Source: JBBSBY01 sp038205805 (GTDB taxonomy: Bacteria > Desulfobacterota > Desulfomonilia > Desulfomonilales > Desulfomonilaceae). From it: a stretch of DNA of 64,000 bases. The translations under genes were made by a program, and so were the position numbers. Within the stretch, counting starts at the first letter, position 1. The number at the start of each line of letters is the position of its first letter. Below the pieces are notes generated by a model. It worked only from the letters and a program-made list of their open reading frames with translations. It ran no database searches and was not told where the DNA came from. The stretch spans positions 5,280 to 69,279 of the forward strand of contig JBBRBO010000009.1 in NCBI GenBank assembly GCA_038205805.1, written 5' to 3'. Positions 45,472-54,663 of this stretch are shown in pieces.

Positions 45472-45591
45472 ATCGAAGCGAAAAACGCCATGTGTCACAT
45501 TTAGGCCCTTGGGACCGGTGGCCCCATGAACAGACCGGCAATTCACAAGAGCGCTCATTCTCGTTGAAACAGATACCCTCTCGCAACCCTG

Positions 45592-45814
45592 ATACGAATG
45601 CGCAATAAAAGTAGTAATATTGGAGAGAACCTTCTTGAAAGAAGTTTCTCCCCAAACCCCTCTCCAAGAACTTTCAAAATAGCCGCAAGTGCCTTTTCTC
45701 AAGGAGAAAAAGCCACTTGCGGTGCATTTAAACATTCTTTCATAGCAGTTAGGGAAACCTGCTCTTACAAAAATGTCCTTCACCTATATTCCTCTTTCGA
45801 CAGCACATTGGTAT
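45592..45814 (+). repeat. R1 MITE-like element with both ends, after lon
   Basis: ATACGAATGCGC...AGTAATATTGG at the left and the inverse of ATACCAATGTGC at the right give 223 bp; the inner 202 bp (45613-45814) match 11527-11728 with 7 differences. The palindrome CCGCAAGTG...CACTTGCGG is more perfect here than in the partner. Same direction as lon. The rest of the gap to 45996 holds no gene. Confidence 0.85.
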
Positions 45815-45996
45815 GAGAGGGTATCATCGTTTTGAAAAGCGTTCACCATGCCTCCGGCGCCCATGTGGAATCCGGCCGGCGAACCGGTTTGAAAAACATC
45901 AGCGGAGCCTCTTTTGTTTCATAAGCTGCATTGTTCTTGTGGCCAAATATCTCTCACATGGTAGACTTGTTGGAAATACCTTCGCGTAGGGAGACC

Positions 45997-47424
45997 ATGA
46001 AATCTCGATTCATTCTGGCGGTATTCGGCCTTTGTTGTCTGTGGTTTGCGAGCTTCACCGCTTCGAGAGCCCAAGATTCCTCCACGGATAGTCAGTTGAA
46101 CGGTATGATTCTTGGGGCGTTGATCGCCCACCCCGAGTATCGACCTTACCTCGTCAACGCGCGAGTACAATACGGTATAGTGATTCTGACCGGATTCGCA
46201 GAGACGGAGGCAACCAGAGAGAAGCTGATCTCCCTCATTAAATCCGTCGAGGGAGTGCGATCCGTAGTCGATTTGCTTCAGCCCGGATCACGACCGCATT
46301 CGGATGAGCAGATTCGCGATACCTTGGTCCGCGGGCTGAAAGAAGATCCGGTGGCTAGACGTTTCCCTATGCAAATCTCCGTCACTGAAGGCGTCGTTAC
46401 CTTAAACGGTGAAGTGGCGGAACCCGGTGATCGCTTCATCGTCTTGGACACGGCGAAAGATCTTGTCCCCGGCAAGCCCATTATAAACCTGTTGAGGTAT
46501 CCCGATATACCCGCTCGCTCCGATCAAGAAATCCTCACACAGGTACGGCGGTCCATGGATGAAGACACGCGACTGAACGCCGCCCGCGTCACCATAGAGG
46601 TGGTGGATGGGGAAGCGACGCTGAGCGGAGTGGTGAACGAGCCTCGTGAATTGATGCGCACCTATTATCACGCATGGGTTGGGGGCGTTCAGTCCGTGAA
46701 AGCCCATGCCATGTCTCTTGCTCACCGATTTCCTGTGCCGGCGCCGCGGAAGTCCTTGAGAACTCCCGATGACGAAATAAGGACCGTAGTGAAAGAAGCC
46801 TTCCTCTACGACCCACGCATTACCCTAATCGACCCCTATGTGGGCGTGAGCCTCGGCGAGGTGACGCTCCAGGGCGCGGTGAAGGAATACGAGGCCAAGC
46901 GAGCAGCCGGCGATACCGCACGCAACACCGTAGGGGTGGTGAATGTGGTGAACGCGATTATGGTCGTGGAGGATCCGGATTTATCGGATTCCGGAATTAC
47001 TGAAGCCGTGAAACGCGCCTTCACCGATTCTGAGCAACTGCGGGACACCCCCATCACCATTCTCACGGAGGGTGGAACCGTGCGGCTTACAGGTTCCGTA
47101 TCCACGGAAACGCAAAAGATTGTCGCAGGGGCCTTAACCGCCAAGGTGAAGGGAGTGCGCGACATAACAAACGATCTTATCGTTAACTCCGGGGAGCTTC
47201 CCATTTCCAATGAAGACATTACCGCGCGAATAACTCCATTATTTCAAAATAATCCCTATGTGTCGCCGGATATGGCCGAGGTCACGGTGATCAACGGCAG
47301 GGTCAATCTCGCCGGGACCGTAGCCACCGAACAACAGAGATACTTCATGACCGATGTCGCTTTGGGGGCCGGGGCGCTCATAGTGGATAACCGTATTGTC
47401 GTGGAGGATCGCAAGACCCCTTGA
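45997..47424 (+). CDS. Secreted protein with about five BON domains
   Basis: 475 residues from ATG 45997 with AGGGAG ahead. Signal peptide ends near SRAQ. The mature chain is a tandem of BON modules (about 60 residues each), recognised by repeated V-x-L-x-G-x-V/A-x-x-x-x-x-x-x-A/I pattern: IVILTGFAETEATRE, VVTLNGEVAEPGD, ATLSGVVNEP, VTLQGAVKEY, VRLTGSVSTE and VNLAGTVATE. BON domains bind phospholipid or other envelope surfaces (OsmY-like). OsmY has two; this one has at least five and is unusually long. Likely periplasmic. Confidence 0.85.
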   Translation: MKSRFILAVFGLCCLWFASFTASRAQDSSTDSQLNGMILGALIAHPEYRPYLVNARVQYGIVILTGFAETEATREKLISLIKSVEGVRSVVDLLQPGSRPHSDEQIRDTLVRGLKEDPVARRFPMQISVTEGVVTLNGEVAEPGDRFIVLDTAKDLVPGKPIINLLRYPDIPARSDQEILTQVRRSMDEDTRLNAARVTIEVVDGEATLSGVVNEPRELMRTYYHAWVGGVQSVKAHAMSLAHRFPVPAPRKSLRTPDDEIRTVVKEAFLYDPRITLIDPYVGVSLGEVTLQGAVKEYEAKRAAGDTARNTVGVVNVVNAIMVVEDPDLSDSGITEAVKRAFTDSEQLRDTPITILTEGGTVRLTGSVSTETQKIVAGALTAKVKGVRDITNDLIVNSGELPISNEDITARITPLFQNNPYVSPDMAEVTVINGRVNLAGTVATEQQRYFMTDVALGAGALIVDNRIVVEDRKTP

Positions 47425-47456
47425 ACGGCTTATACGGACTCACGATCAACAGACGA

Positions 47457-47696
47457 ATACCAATACATAATCAAATAAGTAATATTGGGAAGAACCTTCT
47501 TGAAACTAACCCTACAACGTGACGTATGGTTCGTAGAAAACGGCAAGATTGCTCCCAGTCTGTGTTACGGCTAAATAATCTGATTTAATGCTCGGCAGAA
47601 GAGGAGAACTCATAACCTATTGATATTTCTAACAAGCAATACATGCGGTTGTGCAAGTCTCGTTGTCGGGTTACTTCTTTGATTAAACATTGGTAT
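47457..47696 (+). repeat. R1 MITE-like element with divergent interior
   Basis: Ends ATACCAATACATAATCAAAT-AAGTAATATTGG and, inverted, ATACCAATGTTTAATCAAAGAAGTAA are clear, 240 bp apart. Only the first hairpin arm (GAAGAACCTTCTTG) of the usual interior is kept; the middle is unrelated. The right end overlaps the last codons and TAA stop of the MMPL gene. Confidence 0.7.
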
Positions 47697-50256
47697 CGGG
47701 CGACGTACGGCCGCGAAATCGCTCGATAAGATACAGCATCGCGGGCAACGTAACGAGCGTCAGCGGCACGGCCGAGAGCATCCCCAACACCATGGCCCAG
47801 CCCAGGAACTGCATCGAGTAATGTCGCGAGGTGATCATAGCCACAAACCCCGCCATGATGGTAAGGGAAGTTAATACAGCTCTGGGCGTCACTCGGGCCA
47901 TGGTTGTTTCCACGTTGCTTTGGTGTTCGTGCAAGCTGCCCATCACCACATGAATGCCGTTATGTATGCTGAACCCAAACACCAGCGGCGCCACGCACAC
48001 AATGGAAAACGGCAACCCCTTCCCGGAAACGGCTATGGCGCCCAATGTGATCGCAAAGGACCCGATCATCGGGATCAGACACAACCCAACGCCGAGTGGG
48101 TTCGGGAAAATAGCGAAAAAGATGAGAGACAGCGCGAAAAACGCATAGAGTCCCAGGCGAAACAGCTCGGATACTAAACTCGAGAGAACGGCTTCCATGG
48201 TCTGCCTTGTCCCGGAGAGTTTCACTTCCGTGGGCATGGCTTTCAGGGCCTTTGTGAGCCGCTGATCCACCCTCTTGAGTTGAGCGGGGTCCGTAATCCG
48301 ATCAGCGTAGCGTATCTGCGTAAGAAACCGCCACTTCCCGGCTATCTTTGTGCGGTACCAAGAGCGCTCGAGATCCACTTCAGGGTCCGGTCGGTCGAAA
48401 TTGCCGGCCGCAAGGTCAGCGACAATCCTTCCCGTGCCGTCAAAGGATTTCTTTACAACCGCCGACGCCGACCCCGAGAGATCGCTGCCGCTCAACCACT
48501 CGTCGAAGGCGTTTCGCATTAGTCCCCAGCGATCGGCGATCCGCTTGAGAACCGTTGCGTTCTTTTGGCGAATCGTGTCCGGCGCCAGCATGTACGAAAT
48601 GGAATCAAAGGAGGCTATGTCTCTATCTCGCTGCATGAGGTCCTGAATGATCCCATCCAATTGGCGTTGATAACGCAGACCCGACTGGAGATCCTCCACG
48701 TCAAAGGACAGGAGCGTCGGCTGGGCGAAATTGGAATGAAAGCTCTTGGATATCTTATTCGAGACCGCCATTGATTCCATTCCGCCGGCGAGAAACACCT
48801 TGAAGAGATCTTTTTCGTACGTGACCTTTGTGGCGAAAAATGCGCTCACCAAAATGACGAGGATGGAAACCACCGTTATGGCGCCGGGTTTGTGAAGAAA
48901 AAGGTGCGCTATACCGCTGAACGACATCATGAGTCGCGGGTAAAGTTCGCGTTTGAATCGACTGAGCAGTTTCGCCAGGGCCGGCACGAGAAACAAGGTC
49001 GAGATACACGTGAGCGCCAAACCCATCGCGCCGAAAAAGCCGAACTGCACCAGGGCTGGTTGACTTGAGAAACACAGACACAAAAATGCGATGATCCCCG
49101 TGAGAGCGCCCAGCAACACCGGCGGCCCTGTGCGCTCGTACGCGAGGAGCATGGCGTCTTTGAACGTAAAGCCCGCGTCCAGCTCTTCGCGGAAGCGCCC
49201 CCACAGATGGACGCCGTACTCCGCGCCCAATCCCATGAGAACGCCCGTGGCGCCCATCACGACAGGGTTTACGTCCGAGTATGCGAGATAGAGAAAGCCG
49301 TAGCTCGGTCCAATCCCGGCTATAAGTGGGATCATCAAAATCACGGAGGAAATAAAGCTACGATAGATAATGAGGAAAATACCCGAAACGAGCCCAAAGG
49401 AAATCAAAAGCAACGAGGCGGTCTCTTCATCGAAGATAATATCCGACTCATACTGGAAAGCGGCCTTCCCCGTGAGGCTCCATTTTATGTCTTTGGGGTC
49501 TCGGACAATCTTCAGTTCGTCATTGAGGTCCTTAATCCGCTTAGGTAAAAGCGCTCTGACCTTCTCCACCAGATGCCGCACCTTGAGGATTTCGGACGTG
49601 GAGAATTCCGGGGTGACGGCGATGAGGAAAAGGTTGGCGTTCGGTCCCGCGATGAGGAGAAACATGTCCCCAACGGACACCGAGCCTACGCGCTTCTCCA
49701 TGGTCTTTGCCATAAATTGGCCCATCTCGAGGGGGTCTTCCAGGAGTTGTCGCTGCACGTAGGGATTCTCGGCAAGAAACAACCTGTTGCGGGTTCGTCG
49801 AAGCGCGCCTTCAATGCCTTCAGCCGAGAGCATCTTGCTGATGGTTTCCCGCTCTTCCTGATCCATCGCCGCCAAGAAGTGCTTAACGAAGCGCTCCACC
49901 TGCTTGGGGTCCTCGGGATCGAGCAGTCGATAGCGCACTCGCCGCACGCCCTCTATTCGCTTGACCGCCTCGGCGATCCCCTGTATGAAGGGCAACCGTC
50001 TTTCTCCAGGCGGTTCGGGGAACTCCAGCACGATAATGAGCGAATCCTGTTCGCCGAAGCGTTCCGTGTTTTCTTTCGTGAGATTGATGACGGGATTGGC
50101 TTCCCCTACACCGGCCATGAGATTCGTACTCACCACGATGTGGGGCATGGAAGCAAAGCCCGCGATGGAGAGGAGCAAGAAGAAGAGTATGACCCATAAA
50201 GGGCGCCTAAGCGAGAGAGCGACGATGCCCCTGAGAATAGCCGTGAGCGGTTTCAT
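47683..50256 (-). CDS. MMPL/RND-family exporter
   Basis: 857 residues. Two repeats, each with one membrane helix, a periplasmic domain of about 200 residues, and a block of five helices (first block about 280-430, second about 715-850). GxGVDYG-like motif appears as MGLGAEYGVHLWGRF in the first half and FGFSIHNGIHVVMG in the second. Length and layout resemble HpnN and other MMPL lipid or hopanoid exporters; the substrate is not known. The last residues (SPDTNV) and stop lie within an R1 end. Confidence 0.85.
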   Translation of the reverse strand: MKPLTAILRGIVALSLRRPLWVILFFLLLSIAGFASMPHIVVSTNLMAGVGEANPVINLTKENTERFGEQDSLIIVLEFPEPPGERRLPFIQGIAEAVKRIEGVRRVRYRLLDPEDPKQVERFVKHFLAAMDQEERETISKMLSAEGIEGALRRTRNRLFLAENPYVQRQLLEDPLEMGQFMAKTMEKRVGSVSVGDMFLLIAGPNANLFLIAVTPEFSTSEILKVRHLVEKVRALLPKRIKDLNDELKIVRDPKDIKWSLTGKAAFQYESDIIFDEETASLLLISFGLVSGIFLIIYRSFISSVILMIPLIAGIGPSYGFLYLAYSDVNPVVMGATGVLMGLGAEYGVHLWGRFREELDAGFTFKDAMLLAYERTGPPVLLGALTGIIAFLCLCFSSQPALVQFGFFGAMGLALTCISTLFLVPALAKLLSRFKRELYPRLMMSFSGIAHLFLHKPGAITVVSILVILVSAFFATKVTYEKDLFKVFLAGGMESMAVSNKISKSFHSNFAQPTLLSFDVEDLQSGLRYQRQLDGIIQDLMQRDRDIASFDSISYMLAPDTIRQKNATVLKRIADRWGLMRNAFDEWLSGSDLSGSASAVVKKSFDGTGRIVADLAAGNFDRPDPEVDLERSWYRTKIAGKWRFLTQIRYADRITDPAQLKRVDQRLTKALKAMPTEVKLSGTRQTMEAVLSSLVSELFRLGLYAFFALSLIFFAIFPNPLGVGLCLIPMIGSFAITLGAIAVSGKGLPFSIVCVAPLVFGFSIHNGIHVVMGSLHEHQSNVETTMARVTPRAVLTSLTIMAGFVAMITSRHYSMQFLGWAMVLGMLSAVPLTLVTLPAMLYLIERFRGRTSPDTNV

Positions 50257-50457
50257 GGATTTAGACGAGGGGTCCTTTTGGAGAACGAGCCGAACATGGA
50301 TAGGCCGCCGTGCGACCCGCTTGATGATTCACGCCGCTCATGAAGGTTAGGATGCGGAGCGAACCTGCATACGGTGGAACAAAGGCGGTCGGTGAACCGC
50401 CGTTGTGTCCAATGGATGAAAGCTGCGAGTCACCGTGCCGGCGCCGCCGACCCCGGA

Positions 50458-50733
50458 TTACTTAGGCTCGATGGGTTTGTTGTCGGGCGTTGTAGACGCC
50501 GGTTGCACGTGGGTGGTCGCGGACGCTTGCGGCTTAGGGGGTTCGGCGCCCGGTGTTGGCGGAGTCGTGGTCACCTGGGGGGTGGCCGTCTGAGACTCGT
50601 CTTCGCCGTCCATTGCGGTTTTGAAGGTTTTTATGCCTTTGCCTAAACCGCCCATTATTTCCGGGATGCGCTTGGCTCCGAAAACAAACACGACGATCAG
50701 CAAAATGAGAATGAGTTCAGTAGGGTTAAACAT
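50458..50733 (-). CDS. tatA: Sec-independent translocase TatA/E
   Basis: 91 residues with GGGAGGACT before ATG 50733. N-terminal membrane helix LILILLIVVFVFGAKRIPEIMGGLGKG contains the F-G hinge and amphipathic helix typical of TatA. The tail is Pro/Thr/Gln-rich. It forms the pore of the twin-arginine pathway with TatB/TatC, which are not in the window. Confidence 0.93.
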   Translation of the reverse strand: MFNPTELILILLIVVFVFGAKRIPEIMGGLGKGIKTFKTAMDGEDESQTATPQVTTTPPTPGAEPPKPQASATTHVQPASTTPDNKPIEPK

Positions 50734-50964
50734 TCAGTCCTCCCGGAGAGGCGCCGGCGGCGCGAACGTAATTTCGTGTGTAAGTGAGTCCAGTGGGCGC
50801 CGGTTGAGCGATCTACGCATCAAGAGCGCCTTCTCTGTAAGATAATCATTCACCGCGTTGCAGGGGCTCTACGTCCGGGGAACAGTTACCATGTAAGACG
50901 TATAGTTTACCATTGGGAGCGCTTTCGGGCAAGAGCGCCGCAATGACTTTCCACTCATTGTCGA

Positions 50965-51648
50965 TCAAATTTTCAGGATTTTGGGATGTTTCGAGAGATA
51001 TACAATACGGGCGAAGGCTCCGACGCCTACGAGGACTCCCAGGACAAATAAGGGCCAGTTGAACGGCTTTGGAAAGCCGCCGGCCATGATGTCGGCGTAA
51101 TCCCAACAAAAGGCCGTAATGACAATGAGTCCGCCAAGGACGAGCACGGCCCAATCTTGAGGCTTCGGTTGCAAAGGTCGGCCCGCTCCTTCGTGATAGA
51201 GGACGCTGATTCCGGCGCCGATCATGATGAGCGAAACAATTACGGGCGCAATAACGGGGGCTGTCCAGGGCACGGGTAAAAGAAAAAGTAAATCCCAATC
51301 GAAGAAGCCTACGGGCCAATCAATAAACAATTTCAACCAAATGTAATAAAAAAGATCCCATACCCCGAACGCAATGACAAAGTGAGCCCACGATTCTCGG
51401 ATATTCCGGCCTACTCCCATGCCCCACGCCGCGAGCATAACGAGCGTAGACACTTCTCGCCCCAGCTCGATGAACAACCGCCGATAATGCTCAGGCCCCA
51501 TTTGCCTGATTAACTCGACGGTAAGGGTCGGGAAGTGAAAGCCCCCTGAGGAAAGCGGGTAATATACTGCGCGAAGATACTCGACGACGGCCGCTTCCAC
51601 AAAGGCAAAGGCAATGGCAAAGAGAATAGTTGCCGGGAGTTGTTTCAC
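50965..51648 (-). CDS. Integral membrane protein, function unknown
   Basis: 227 residues with about six hydrophobic segments (1-25, 65-80, 90-110, 130-155, 170-185, 200-215). Charged or polar motifs AFVEAAVVEYLR and GVWDLFYYIWLK lie in or near helices. No family recognised. It starts 3 bp after a small Cys-containing gene, so the two are probably co-translated. Confidence 0.75.
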   Translation of the reverse strand: MKQLPATILFAIAFAFVEAAVVEYLRAVYYPLSSGGFHFPTLTVELIRQMGPEHYRRLFIELGREVSTLVMLAAWGMGVGRNIRESWAHFVIAFGVWDLFYYIWLKLFIDWPVGFFDWDLLFLLPVPWTAPVIAPVIVSLIMIGAGISVLYHEGAGRPLQPKPQDWAVLVLGGLIVITAFCWDYADIMAGGFPKPFNWPLFVLGVLVGVGAFARIVYLSKHPKILKI

Positions 51649-51651
51649 GGC

Positions 51652-51867
51652 CTACCAGAACTCGTCGATACCTGCCGATTGCTCGTAAAATCTCGTTCTG
51701 GTGTACGCCGCACATTGGAGGCAGGAGAAATCGGCCCATCGACTCTTCAGCGCTATGTTGAGACAACCACCGTAATTGTCGCAATCAACACGTCTGTAGG
51801 GACGCTCCGATTCTCTATTCCCCTTAATCAACACAGGACTTGGTTCAATAGCTTTCGCACAACCCAT
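51652..51867 (-). CDS. Small cysteine-containing protein, function unknown
   Basis: 71 residues. The order CDNYGGC, CLNIALKSRWADFSCLQC fits a small zinc- or metal-binding fold (C-x5-C, then C-x2-C). It is preferred over a 97-codon frame in another phase because of this pattern and its 3-bp junction with the membrane protein gene. Ribosome site is weak (GGAG, 12 bp). Confidence 0.55.
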   Translation of the reverse strand: MGCAKAIEPSPVLIKGNRESERPYRRVDCDNYGGCLNIALKSRWADFSCLQCAAYTRTRFYEQSAGIDEFW

Positions 51868-52505
51868 CCGATTCCAGATCTCCCCTCGTGTTTAGGATAG
51901 CAGCCGCACTGAGAAACGACTGGGAAATTCTGTGCGTTCATACCTCGGTGGACCTAATCAGTCCAAAAACATGGCCGGAGCCGAACAAAACTACAATAAA
52001 CACCTAAGAGCGCTGAACAAAAAAGCTAATCGCCCTGATCCCTCAGGATACGGTTGTTTAAACTGCTAACAGGGCAATGTCAAGCCAAAATCCCTCGAAA
52101 GGATTAAAATTGCAGTATGATTATTGAACACGCTCATAGCGGAATTGTCAAGACCTGGGAAAAGAGACAGGTTCTTCAAGGCGGTTTTTCCTGTATGGAA
52201 GGCGTACAATCCGCATGCGCCCGGAAGAGAGAAGCCGCGTTGCGGAAAGTAAGGAAAGGAAGACGGCCGGCGGAGCGGGTTCGGGTTGTGTGAGGATGCG
52301 GTGTTCCGTAGGAGAAATGAGCCATAGGCGCTCATGCGGGGAGGCCGCCGTCTCAAGCCCCGTGAACCACTATGAAAAGCGCTCATCAACACAGAGAGCG
52401 CTTCATGCGATTGGACTGGACACCTCATGAGGAAACAGCTATAACATCCCGTCATGCAAACACTGTTTCGCTAGTACGCCGTTACGCTGCAAAAAGGAAT
52501 ACATC
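51868..52505. other. Gap without a convincing gene
   Basis: It holds only short frames. Near 52344-52371 GGCCGCCGTCTCAAGCCCCG followed by TGAACCACTATG resembles an eroded R2 right end. No promoter for dedA could be assigned with confidence. Confidence 0.4.
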
Positions 52506-53126
52506 ATGGTTGAGCATTTAGCCCATTACTTCACGGAAGCAATTAATCAAGGCGGATATTGGGGCGCAGGCTTCCTCATGGTGCTGGAGAGCATGGTAGC
52601 TCCGGTGCCCAGCGAATTGGTCATGCCCTTTGTCGGATTCTTAGTTCAGGAGGGGCGGTTTTCGCTTCATTGGGCGATCTTGGCTACATCTTTGGGGTCA
52701 CTCATCGGCTCTTTGCTTTCCTATTACGCCGGTTACTACGGGGGAAGGCCGTTTGTCCTCAAGGTCGGCAGGTATTTTCTTTTAAATCGCGAGCATCTCG
52801 AATTTACCGAAAATTGGTTTGCGCGGCACGGTTCATGGACGGTGTTCGTGAGCAGGTTCATCCCCGTGGTGCGTCATCTCATTTCTATTCCTGCGGGGAT
52901 GGGCAAGATGCGACTGCTTCCTTTTTGCCTTTACACCATTGTCGGCGCCACAATGTGGAATACGTTTCTCCTAGCGTGCGGATATTATCTTAAATCGCGA
53001 TGGACGGAAGTGGAGAAATACACCAAAGAGCTGGACATTGCCGTGCTGATTATCCTTATTCTTGCAGCCGTGTGGTTTGTGCTTACCCATTTCAAGCGAT
53101 CACGCCGCGCCGACCAATCCGCGTAA
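52506..53126 (+). CDS. DedA/VTT-family membrane protein
   Basis: 206 residues. E-x-x-x-P-x-P-S-E near residue 30 (ESMVAPVPSE) and the FVSRFIPVVRHLISIPAG block with its essential arginines near 115-130 are DedA hallmarks; about five membrane segments. The family moves lipids such as undecaprenyl phosphate across the inner membrane, which would fit carrier recycling for the polysaccharide locus, though this gene is distant from it. A full R2 copy and an R1 hairpin follow. Confidence 0.9.
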   Translation: MVEHLAHYFTEAINQGGYWGAGFLMVLESMVAPVPSELVMPFVGFLVQEGRFSLHWAILATSLGSLIGSLLSYYAGYYGGRPFVLKVGRYFLLNREHLEFTENWFARHGSWTVFVSRFIPVVRHLISIPAGMGKMRLLPFCLYTIVGATMWNTFLLACGYYLKSRWTEVEKYTKELDIAVLIILILAAVWFVLTHFKRSRRADQSA

Positions 53127-53134
53127 AATGAATA

Positions 53135-53258
53135 GTAACCGTTCACCAGGAACAGGACAACTATCTGTAATTACATATGGGGAGGTCCGGAGGAAAGATG
53201 AGTCTCCCCTCCGGCTTTCACCGGACGAAGAGCCGCCTCAAGCCCGGTGAACGATTAC
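53135..53258 (+). repeat. R2 MITE-like element, full copy after dedA
   Basis: Ends GTAACCGTTCACC and GGTGAACGATTAC are near-perfect inverted repeats, 124 bp. Interior TCCGGAGGAAAGATGAGTCT and CCCCTCCGG form a hairpin, followed by GAGCCGCCTCAAGCCCGG. Confidence 0.8.
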
Positions 53259-53261
53259 AAT

Positions 53262-53305
53262 GAATATTGGGGAGGACTTTCTTGAAAGAAGCTTCTCCCC
53301 AATTC
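53262..53305 (+). repeat. R1 single hairpin between convergent genes
   Basis: GAATATTGGGGAGGACTTTC TTGAA and GAAGCTTCTCCCCAATTC pair over about 17 bases and are followed by TTATTCTTTTATTTC. It can serve as terminator for dedA and possibly for the convergent gene. Confidence 0.65.
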
Positions 53306-53329
53306 TTATTCTTTTATTTCACGTCGGCG

Positions 53330-53977
53330 TTAGATAATGTTTTCGGCGCCTTCGGCTTCGGTGAATTCATCGTCTTCAAAGCCTGGTTGTCGTCTGAAGA
53401 GTCCTTTGATTCGGAGATGTTGGAGGCGTCGTTTCACAGCCACACGGTTTCGGTCGGGGAGGGCCTTTTCAGGTTCCGGGGTGTTGTTGCATTCACAGGT
53501 GAGCGCAATGAGGTCTTCTCTGAGCGTCCAAGCTTGTGGATCCTGAGAGCGCTTTAAGGATAGGAGAATCTTGAGTTCGTCATACGTGAATTGCTTGATG
53601 AGGGCATGGCTTTGCGCAATGGCGGCGACTCGGTTCGTCATGACGCAGACCGTTTCATCCATCGTGGGTTCACACGTTTCGGTCAGGTCACCGGACTCAG
53701 GAATAATCGCTGCCGTGAGGTCCTGTTCTTGAGGATCGGCCGGGGGCGTTTCAGCCGTCGCTTGCCGCTTCTGCCCACGTTTTGCCCTGGTTGGTTGTTT
53801 TTCAGGCACAGTAATCCCTTCCGTGTTGGTCAAGTCCTGTCGGCGTTGGGGCGTCACTGCGTCGGTTACAGGCGCATTCAGCCGCAATCTCAAGTACGTC
53901 CTTTGATCCCAATACGAGATCAATGGCCGCGTTTCCCTTAGCGTACCTTCGGAACGATCACTGCTTCGCCGTGGCAA
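53330..53977 (-). CDS. Hydrophilic protein of unknown function, start uncertain
   Basis: At most 215 residues; the only upstream start is TTG 53977 and the frame is closed by a TGA at 54008. The N-terminal 100 residues are polar and probably disordered. The C-terminal part (TYDELKILLSLKRSQD, LREDLIALTCEC, NRVAVKRRLQHLRIKGLF) looks like helices with a winged-helix-type end. A second frame starting ATG 54021 (MARNEKPLREVRIALCHGEA) runs 27 codons into this gene, which may mean a frameshift near the start. Confidence 0.55.
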   Translation of the reverse strand: MPRRSSDRSEGTLRETRPLISYWDQRTYLRLRLNAPVTDAVTPQRRQDLTNTEGITVPEKQPTRAKRGQKRQATAETPPADPQEQDLTAAIIPESGDLTETCEPTMDETVCVMTNRVAAIAQSHALIKQFTYDELKILLSLKRSQDPQAWTLREDLIALTCECNNTPEPEKALPDRNRVAVKRRLQHLRIKGLFRRQPGFEDDEFTEAEGAENII

Positions 53978-54078
53978 AGGGCGATCCGAACTTCTCTGAG
54001 GGGCTTCTCATTACGGGCCATACCGAAATAAAGACTTGGAATTGTGAATTTGAAGTCCGCAGGGGCGGACCCCGCCGA

Positions 54079-54663
54079 TTACCATAAGGTTTTGTTGCGA
54101 GTTCTTCGTTGAGGCAATGTGTCGGCGACCGTAGTCTCACTCAGTGAGTGGGCGGTCGCCTGATATGCGTTTCTCTGGAGATTCGCAGCGCTGTTCGTGG
54201 AACCGGCGCCGCTTTGGACGTGCTTCGGCGTAGCATGAACCGCTTTCCTTTGAGGCGTCGAGGGTTGGCCGGTAGTCCGTGTCACACGAGGGACATTGGG
54301 CGCCGCCGCCGGTGTTCGCGTCTGCGCGCCGGAAGCCGCTCCCTGTATGGGAGCCCCTTGATACGCCTGCTGCGGCGCAGACGGTTGCTGTTGCGCTGGA
54401 GCTTGAGCGGGGGCTTGTCCCGAATATCCGGAATATGAGTTCACATCATACGTATAGCCGTCGCCTTCAGATCGCCATTGTCCATTTTGCGGAACAAATG
54501 GTTGTTGCGGCTGCTGATACGCTCCATTATTGAAATAACTTGGGCCTTCGTTCCAGAAGACGTCGGTCCCGCATCAGCCGGCTGATGCGTTTGGAGGACC
54601 AATGACCGCGCATAGTGTTATACAAATGATAAGCGCTCTTACGTAAAAAGCCATTCTTTCCAT
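54079..54663 (-). CDS. Secreted Gln/Pro/Ala-rich protein interrupted by one in-frame TGA (candidate selenoprotein or nonsense mutant)
   Basis: From ATG 54663 (or 54654) a typical signal peptide (LIICITLCAVIGPPNASA) is followed by Gly, then TGA (54576-54574, codon 30), then CGTDVFWNEG and an open frame of 164 codons. The rest is YxxxG- and QPQQ-rich, then basic Thr/Pro/Gln-rich. Signal peptide and mature part are in one frame, so they belong to one gene. Eighteen bases after TGA comes a hairpin GTCTTC-TGGAAC-GAAGGC at the distance where a bacterial SECIS loop is expected. The TGA also lies in a perfect palindrome (54571-54588). A stop mutation is the main alternative. Confidence 0.5.

Noticed and set aside
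45931..45996. Upstream extension of the BON gene
   Set aside because: The ribosome site and signal peptide support ATG 45997.
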